Of a stretch of 64,000 nucleotides of DNA, positions 59,701-64,000 are shown in pieces. Made by a program: the position numbers and the translations under genes. The stretch spans positions 62,001 to 126,000 of the forward strand of contig PGCN01000018.1 of NCBI GenBank assembly GCA_002786385.1, in the 5' to 3' direction. A model generated the notes under the pieces. The model had not been told where the DNA came from. It did no database searches and saw only the letters and a program-made list of their open reading frames with translations. The DNA comes from Flavobacterium sp. FEMGT703F (lineage in GTDB: Bacteria > Bacteroidota > Bacteroidia > Flavobacteriales > Flavobacteriaceae). Each line of letters opens with the position of its first letter. Positions within the stretch are counted from its first letter, which is position 1.

Positions 59701-60052
59701 TTTTGTCGTCAACTCCAACACCAATATAAGATCTGATGTTAGGAAATTGAGCCTGTAATTCGGGAGCAAAGTTGGAAAACTCAAACATTTGAAATCTTTC
59801 AACGCCGCCGTTTACATTAGGAATGGTCACAACGGTATTGGATTGACTTGAAGTTAAACGATTTGGAGCCGTTTGCAAGGCCGACTTTAAAGTACTGATT
59901 TCAGTAGCAAAAAGTTTAAAATCTTTTGGAAAATTAGAGCGCTCCACTTGCTTTAACGGTGTCAAACTCTGCGCTGATACCTTTTTCCATGAAGTTTGTT
60001 GGGCAAAGCCAATGCTGTGCAACAACAAGAATAAAATGGTAATTTTTTTCAT
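56792..60052 (-). CDS. T9SS-sorted reprolysin-like metalloprotease
   Basis: A 1086-residue secreted protease. Order: signal peptide (1-18, ending GFAQ), propeptide (about 20-190), a metzincin/M12B-like catalytic domain with AHEMGHQFGGNHTF (about 333-346; three zinc His and catalytic Glu), beta-sandwich modules (about 415-760), a fibronectin type III domain (about 765-845), a proprotein-convertase P-domain-like region (about 850-990) and a T9SS type A tail (LYPNPNNGDFNVQF to KKFIKQ). It is probably an extracellular or surface proteolytic enzyme. Monocistronic, with a terminator after it. Confidence 0.9.
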   Translation of the reverse strand: MKKITILFLLLHSIGFAQQTSWKKVSAQSLTPLKQVERSNFPKDFKLFATEISTLKSALQTAPNRLTSSQSNTVVTIPNVNGGVERFQMFEFSNFAPELQAQFPNIRSYIGVGVDDKKAQVRLSMDDSGMQAMIFRTDKRNEFIEPYSTDGSVYAVYESNREKGALPFTCSTVDSSVAHSLQRQQNVQTPMSSSGELLLFRLALSCNAEYTTYFGGTVAGALAAMNATMTRVNGVFEKDLSVHMNIIANNNLVIFTNASTDPYTTMGNWNGQLQTTLSNIIGEDNYDIGHMFGSTGGGGNAGCIGCVCEDGSKGSGITSPSNGVPMGDTFDIDYVAHEMGHQFGGNHTFSHNVEGSGVNVEPGSGSTIMGYAGITTRDVQPNSDDYFVYASIKQIQDNMFGKTCPTRVTLSNITPLVNAGLDYTIPKSTPFVLTGTASDGNGDALTYCWEQNDTATTQTGAASAASATKTGGPNWRSYDPVSSPQRYFPTLARVVANQSTTQGTDIVVEALSSVARTLNFVLTVRDNFAGSGQTNSDDMTVTVDAVAGPFLVSTPNTAVSWAVGSNQTVTWDVAGTTANGVNAQYVDVFLSTDGGFTYPIQLASKVPNDGSEVITVPNNVGTTNRIMVKGYKHIFYDISNANFSIVAPAVDFAIAYNGVAEQQNKQICTGSSVSYTIPYTAFGGFNGTVNLALSGQPAGTTGTFSPGTVSANGNVILTINNTGAATPGFYAMTVTATSGSITKTAPFYLELFNANFPTQTLTYPAHLQTGIPTTLTLTWPANANATAYDVQVATDDNFTNIVASATVTTNSYDVTGLADATNYVWRVLPKNNACVGNYSTANLFKTGLPDCTVFTSTNVPITIPTTANVTVNSTLNVASTNTISDVNVTVNISHTWVNDMTITLISPTGTQVQLVAQPCVSDSLLNINATFDDSGTALVCQTNPAISGTIQPFQSLSAFNGQNMNGTWTLRVLDSFNQDGGTINSWSLRLCSTTAVPLSVEENSIKDFSLYPNPNNGDFNVQFNSTSNEPIELAVFDIRGRQIYQNVYTNNGFINENIQLNNLQSGVYLIKVKDGKNELTKKFIKQ

Positions 60053-60058
60053 TACTAA

Positions 60059-60093
60059 TTGTTAGTTTTTTGAGTTTGGTTTGTTAGTTTTTT
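60059..60093. repeat. Two 13-bp direct repeats upstream of the metalloprotease gene
   Basis: TTGTTAGTTTTTT occurs at 60059-60071 and 60081-60093, 22 bp apart (about two helical turns), within 45 bp of the protease start codon. Possible regulator-binding sites. Confidence 0.4.
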
Positions 60094-60200
60094 ATAGACC
60101 GTAAAAATATATTATTTTTTGTAAATCAATTTATTAGATTCAAGTTTATACCATTTTATTTTTCATTGGAATCTTTTCAGGATATCCGTTACTTTGTGAA

Positions 60201-61127
60201 ATGAAAAAAGTATTACAAAACAAAGCCTTTATAACAGCCGTAAAGCTGATTATAGTGTTGCTTTCGTTTTACTTTATATACAGCGAACTTCACAATAATG
60301 ATCAATTAAATTGGAAAAAATTCTTTGAATTGCTTGACCGAAAATGGAGCATTTCAGGTTTGTTATTCTTGTTTTCTTTTAGTGTAGCCAATCGGTATTT
60401 GGAAATATTAAAGTGGCAAAATTTAGTTGCTTTCATTCATCCTATTACTACAGGTGAATCTGCCAAACAAGTGCTTAGTGCTTTAACGGCCGGAATTTTT
60501 ACCCCTAACGGATTGGGAGAATATGCCGGAAAAGCATTGTATTTCGAGCAAAAGAAAACCAAAAAAATCATATTCCTCAATTTGATTTGTAACGGCATTC
60601 AAATGATTATAACGATATTTTTTGGAACAATTGGATTATGGGTTTTGGGATATAACTTTTGGGTTTTGACCATTATTGGCATTTGCCTACTGTTTATCGG
60701 TTTGTCTTTTTTAACCAAATCCATTAAAATCAGAGGATATTCCATCGAAAAGTTACTGACAAAAATCAATGAAATCCCAAAAAAGATTCATCGTAAAAAT
60801 ATGCTATTAGCGGTTGGTCGCTACTTGGTTTTTTCCCACCAATATTATTTTTTATTTCTCGCTTTTGATGTAGATTTACCTTATCTAACCTTAATGGCTT
60901 CGATAGCTACGGTGTATTTTTTAGCGTCGTCATTGCCGAGTTTTCAATTTTTAGACTTTGCGGTTAAGGGAAGCGTTGCGCTCTTTTTCTTTGAAAAATT
61001 GGGTGTAAACGAATGGGTAGTAGTTTTTATTGCCACACTAATGTGGTTTTTGAATGTAGTTTTACCTGTAGTAATAGGCAGTTATTTTGTCTTAAAATTT
61101 AAACCGAAATGGAAATCTTTACCATAA
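60201..61127 (+). CDS. Lysylphosphatidylglycerol synthase TM-region family (flippase-like) membrane protein
   Basis: A 308-residue membrane protein with about eight hydrophobic segments. It matches the LPG_synthase_TM/UPF0104 family (AKQVLSALTAGIFTPNGLGEYAGKALYFEQ; ASSLPSFQFLDFAVKGSVALFFF). Members resemble the flippase half of MprF without its catalytic domain. It overlaps the glycosyltransferase gene by 19 nt, suggesting a joint role in making or moving a glycolipid; that is inference. A TTACTTTG sequence ends 4 nt before the ATG. Confidence 0.85.
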   Translation: MKKVLQNKAFITAVKLIIVLLSFYFIYSELHNNDQLNWKKFFELLDRKWSISGLLFLFSFSVANRYLEILKWQNLVAFIHPITTGESAKQVLSALTAGIFTPNGLGEYAGKALYFEQKKTKKIIFLNLICNGIQMIITIFFGTIGLWVLGYNFWVLTIIGICLLFIGLSFLTKSIKIRGYSIEKLLTKINEIPKKIHRKNMLLAVGRYLVFSHQYYFLFLAFDVDLPYLTLMASIATVYFLASSLPSFQFLDFAVKGSVALFFFEKLGVNEWVVVFIATLMWFLNVVLPVVIGSYFVLKFKPKWKSLP

Positions 61128-62245
61128 TCTTGTATTTGATTTTAGCCCTTTATGTTGTCCTGATGGTTCAATTGATTTTGGGCTATAACAAAGTCAAATC
61201 TTTTAAAACCTTTGCAGCGGCAGCGCCTAAAACGGCATTCACCATTATAGTCCCGTTTCGTAACGAAGCGAAAAATCTTCCGAAACTATTGGCGTCTTTC
61301 TCCAAACTGAATTACCCGCATGAGTTGATAGAGATTATCATGGTAGATGATTTTTCGACCGATCTTTCAGAGCGAATTTGTATCCGTTGGCGCATGGAAC
61401 ACGACACCATAGATACAACATTATTGGAGAATTTACGGTTAACCGATTCTCCCAAAAAAGATGCTATAGCCCGCGCTATTCCCATCGTTAAACACAATTG
61501 GATTATCACCACGGATGCCGATTGTACCGTACCCAAAAATTGGTTGTTAACAATAGACGAATACATACAAAATCACCAACCGGAAATGATCATCGGGGCA
61601 GTGACTTATACTACCAAAAACAATTGGTTCCATCAGTTTCAGCAACTGGATTTATTGAGTTTACAAGGCACCACCATCGGAAGTTTTGGGCTTGGCAAAC
61701 CCTTTATGTGTAATGGCGCCAATTTGGCCTATACTAAAAAGTTCTTTACCGAGTTAGACGGTTTTAACGGCAACCAAAACAGGGCAAGTGGCGACGATGT
61801 CTTTTTGCTGCAAAAAGCGGTAAATCATTCCCCTGAAAAAGTGCACTATTTAAAACACTCGCAAAACATTGTCAAAACCAAACCCGAAAATGATTTGTTT
61901 AATTTCTTCCAACAACGGGTTCGTTGGGCAAGTAAAACGACAGGCTACCAAAGTACTTATGCAAAGCTTCTGGCAGTGTTAGTATTCTTGATGAATTTAG
62001 GTTTGGTTGTTGGTTTGTGGTTTGTGGTTTGTGATTGTTTGGAGGCAAGTATTTGGTTAGGTGTGTTTTCGGCTAAGTACTTAGTAGATTATGCCCTGTT
62101 ATACAAGGCCAACCGATACTTACGCAAAGGCCGATGGCTTTTACCATTAGCTTCCGCTGTGGTTTATCCATTTTACGCCAGCTTAGTTGGGATTTATTCT
62201 TTATTCGGAGGTTTCTCTTGGAAAGGCAGAAAATTTAGCCGATAA
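61109..62245 (+). CDS. Family 2 glycosyltransferase with membrane anchors
   Basis: A 378-residue enzyme. An N-terminal membrane helix (about 3-24) precedes a GT-A domain of family 2: TIIVPFRNEAKNLPKLLASF, the first Asp motif IIMVDDFSTD (about 72-81), TTDADCTVP (about 131-139) and a late QQRVRWASK (QxxRW) motif. Two C-terminal membrane helices follow (about 290-310 and 345-365). It probably transfers sugar to a lipid carrier or polymer at the inner membrane. It overlaps the flippase-like gene by 19 nt. Confidence 0.9.
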   Translation: MEIFTIILYLILALYVVLMVQLILGYNKVKSFKTFAAAAPKTAFTIIVPFRNEAKNLPKLLASFSKLNYPHELIEIIMVDDFSTDLSERICIRWRMEHDTIDTTLLENLRLTDSPKKDAIARAIPIVKHNWIITTDADCTVPKNWLLTIDEYIQNHQPEMIIGAVTYTTKNNWFHQFQQLDLLSLQGTTIGSFGLGKPFMCNGANLAYTKKFFTELDGFNGNQNRASGDDVFLLQKAVNHSPEKVHYLKHSQNIVKTKPENDLFNFFQQRVRWASKTTGYQSTYAKLLAVLVFLMNLGLVVGLWFVVCDCLEASIWLGVFSAKYLVDYALLYKANRYLRKGRWLLPLASAVVYPFYASLVGIYSLFGGFSWKGRKFSR

Positions 62246-62271
62246 ATGCTAGTCTCTCGCTAAACTTAAAC

Positions 62272-62748
62272 CTATTCTTGCTTGATAATTACCGGAAGGA
62301 CAAACTGTGTTTTTACCGGTATACCTCTTTTAATCGCCGGATTTACTTTGGGAAAATCAACCAAGCGGGCACGCAATATACTGTCGATTTTAATGGTATC
62401 GTAAGCCACAGAATCTTTAGGGAATTCGGGTTTAAATTCTAAAGTAGCATCAGGTAAAACAGTGACTCTCACTTCTATGGTATCCAATTTAGGAAACATC
62501 GTTGCCAAGGTATCAACAGCCAGTTTTTGTTCAATAGTAGCCGTTAAAAAATCGAAGAAACATTGCTTGCGCAGATTGGCATCTGTCAGGGTTTCACAAT
62601 CGCTAACCGATGGATATTCATCCACTTCTTTCCAATTGATTTCTCTCAGTTGTTGCTCGAGCAATTCTTGTTCGGAAGGCACTTTCTTCTCCAAATATTG
62701 GCAAGAAAAACAAACGGTTAGTAATGCTAAAGCCAGAGCTCTTTTCAT
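62272..62748 (-). CDS. Small lipoprotein with TonB-C-like region
   Basis: A 158-residue lipoprotein (lipobox VCFSC, Cys about residue 16). After a helical, Glu-rich stretch with two cysteines (SDCETLTDANLRKQCFF), the C-terminal 80 residues read like a TonB C-terminal-type sheet (IEVRVTVLPDATLEFKPEF, FPKVNPAIKRGIPVKTQFVL). Without a membrane helix it would not act as a classical energy transducer. Function unknown. Convergent with the glycosyltransferase gene (26-bp gap). Confidence 0.65.
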   Translation of the reverse strand: MKRALALALLTVCFSCQYLEKKVPSEQELLEQQLREINWKEVDEYPSVSDCETLTDANLRKQCFFDFLTATIEQKLAVDTLATMFPKLDTIEVRVTVLPDATLEFKPEFPKDSVAYDTIKIDSILRARLVDFPKVNPAIKRGIPVKTQFVLPVIIKQE

Positions 62749-62813
62749 GTATGAATTGAATCGATTAACAGTTTCAAAAATAAGAAATTATATTCACCAA
62801 GCTAAGCTTTACC

Positions 62814-62845
62814 CAAAAAAGAAAGCCTTCTCGAGAGAAGGCTTT
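62814..62845 (-). terminator. Terminator after the partial T9SS gene
   Basis: Perfect 11-bp stem AAAGCCTTCTC / GAGAAGGCTTT with 2-nt centre, followed by a T-rich tract on the reverse strand. Confidence 0.8.
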
Positions 62846-62864
62846 GCTATGGAAGAGGGTATAA

Positions 62865-64000
62865 TTAGTCTACAATCAATTTTTTGATGACTTTATGGTT
62901 GGTGTCGGTAGTCACCTCAATCAAATACATGCCTTTTGAAACAGCAGACAAATCTATGGTTTGAGTGGACAAGTTGGAAACTTGTTGGGTGAATACCATT
63001 TTACCCAATATATCATATACTGTAACACCCGCAATGTTTGCATTACCTCGAACACTGATGGTCAGCCAATCGGATACAGGATTTGGATAAAACACAAAGT
63101 CGTTGTTTTCAAATTCATCTACACCTAATTGCTGCACAAATTCAGTATTGAAAGTATTGGTAATAATTGGCGGATTAAAGTCGAAGTAAATCGAAGCTGT
63201 ATTGGGTATAATATCGCCCACGGCGAAGCCCGACAAAGGTTTGATTTGGAAAGTGATGTAACCTTTTCCGATGTTGGTGTTGGCCACTGATGGCGGCAAT
63301 TGAATGTCTTCAAAAATCCAATTAACTTGGTTCACAACCCTATCCATTACATAAGAATGACTAGCGCTGACCATACGAATGGTGTTAGCATCTAAACCGG
63401 CGTCTAAAATATCATTCACTCTAACATTCTCTGCATTGGCCGTTCCGGTGTTTTCAAAACGAATGGTGTAAGTCAGATAATCATTGGTTGAGAAAGCTGT
63501 GTAGAGAATTCTTTCCCCATGCGCTTCCATTTTGTCATTCGGATCATAAGCCCCAATGATAATTTGGGTATTAACAGCCGAGTTATTTTCCGGCACTACA
63601 TCACCACTCAAAGGAACTATGGAAGCGGAATTAGTTAACAGTCCACCGATAGCAACTGTTGGTATGGTGGGCACTTGTAGGGTCACAATCATTTCTCTCG
63701 ACTCAAACGGCAATAAATTACTGAAATTATACGTAAAGCCATTGGTTATCGGACTTGTTCCTGTTTGTGTATTAGTTACTATTGCAACCAAAGGATCATG
63801 ATTAAAGGTTACCGTTCCGGATGTGATGGTTTGGTTACCATTATTGGTATACACGATTTTATTCATATAAGTAAAACCGGGTCTTGGTGCATTCACAGGA
63901 ATGATGTGTACTGCCAAATCATTATATGGTTGTGTTATAGTGATAGGGAAGTTATAGGTTTGCAAACCGCCTCCGATAACAACTTGAATATTGCTGTAAG
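62865..64000 (-). CDS. T9SS-sorted surface protein with DUF7619-type domain, 5'-truncated by window edge
   Basis: The frame is open to the right edge; about 378 C-terminal residues are visible. It contains APRPGFTYMNKIVYTNNGNQ, a DUF7619-type region (AYDPNDKMEAHGERI, FENTGTANAENVRVNDILD, IPNTASIYFDFNPPIITNTF) and a T9SS type A tail (FYPNPVSDWLTI to KKLIVD). The order and many residues match the C-terminal 380 residues of the protein encoded at 35521-37833, so the two are paralogues. Probably a secreted surface protein. The signal peptide and N-terminal domains lie outside the window. Confidence 0.88.
   Translation of the reverse strand, partial: YSNIQVVIGGGLQTYNFPITITQPYNDLAVHIIPVNAPRPGFTYMNKIVYTNNGNQTITSGTVTFNHDPLVAIVTNTQTGTSPITNGFTYNFSNLLPFESREMIVTLQVPTIPTVAIGGLLTNSASIVPLSGDVVPENNSAVNTQIIIGAYDPNDKMEAHGERILYTAFSTNDYLTYTIRFENTGTANAENVRVNDILDAGLDANTIRMVSASHSYVMDRVVNQVNWIFEDIQLPPSVANTNIGKGYITFQIKPLSGFAVGDIIPNTASIYFDFNPPIITNTFNTEFVQQLGVDEFENNDFVFYPNPVSDWLTISVRGNANIAGVTVYDILGKMVFTQQVSNLSTQTIDLSAVSKGMYLIEVTTDTNHKVIKKLIVD

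Overview
The window looks like a chromosomal segment of a Flavobacterium or close relative (Flavobacteriaceae, Bacteroidota). The signs are low G+C, SusC/SusD-type glycan uptake genes, type IX secretion (T9SS) C-terminal sorting domains on four predicted proteins, a mevalonate pathway for isoprenoids, and promoter-like TAnnTTTG boxes instead of sigma70 -10 boxes. No phage, plasmid or CRISPR array was seen. Both ends cut through genes: coaX on the left and a T9SS-sorted protein on the right.

Layout. Positions 1-7359 hold a forward envelope run: coaX, outer-membrane protein, TPR protein, LptC, small membrane protein, CNNM/CBS protein, PpiD/SurA-like foldase. Positions 7411-12507 (reverse) hold a GYDIA-type GHMP kinase, HMG-CoA reductase and a large AsmA-like protein. 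Positions 12625-33071 are an alpha-glucan utilisation locus. One arm (reverse) encodes SusC, SusD, SusE/F and a T9SS-sorted GH13. The divergent arm encodes a LacI regulator, MFS sugar transporter, beta-phosphoglucomutase, GH65 phosphorylase, periplasmic GH13, GH31 and a lipoprotein GH13. The likely route is surface amylase cleavage, SusCD import, periplasmic trimming, MFS uptake of maltose, phosphorolysis, then glucose-6-phosphate. A perfect palindrome between the arms is a good candidate for the LacI operator.

Positions 33074-37833 hold GDPD, a BaiN-like flavoprotein, an NTF2-like lipoprotein and a T9SS adhesin-like protein. Positions 37867-41430 hold TspO, then mevalonate diphosphate decarboxylase, mevalonate kinase and a UbiA prenyltransferase. 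With HMG-CoA reductase and the GYDIA kinase at 7.4-9.7 kb this makes a nearly complete mevalonate pathway in two clusters. Positions 41668-47444 hold a pseudouridine synthase, SnoaL-like protein, DUF885 peptidase, a coiled-coil membrane protein, tRNA-Leu(UAG) with a degenerate tRNA 3' fragment beside it, and an M20 dipeptidase.

Positions 47508-50375 hold a repeat element, then a BlaI/M56-type regulatory operon whose promoter boxes lie inside two operator palindromes. Positions 50494-56690 hold a DUF4407 protein, PH-domain protein, YjbR protein, cyclase, a GxxExxY nuclease-like gene framed by inverted repeats, hemW, a lipoprotein and ruvC. Positions 56792-64000 hold a large T9SS metalloprotease, a flippase-like membrane protein, a glycosyltransferase, a small lipoprotein and the C-terminal part of another T9SS protein.

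The most unusual items are the 468-bp GxxExxY cassette, the tRNA-Leu 3' remnant with a palindrome replacing part of its T-loop, the promoter-in-operator layout of the BlaI operon, the palindrome over the hemW start, and the GYDIA kinase as a candidate phosphomevalonate kinase.
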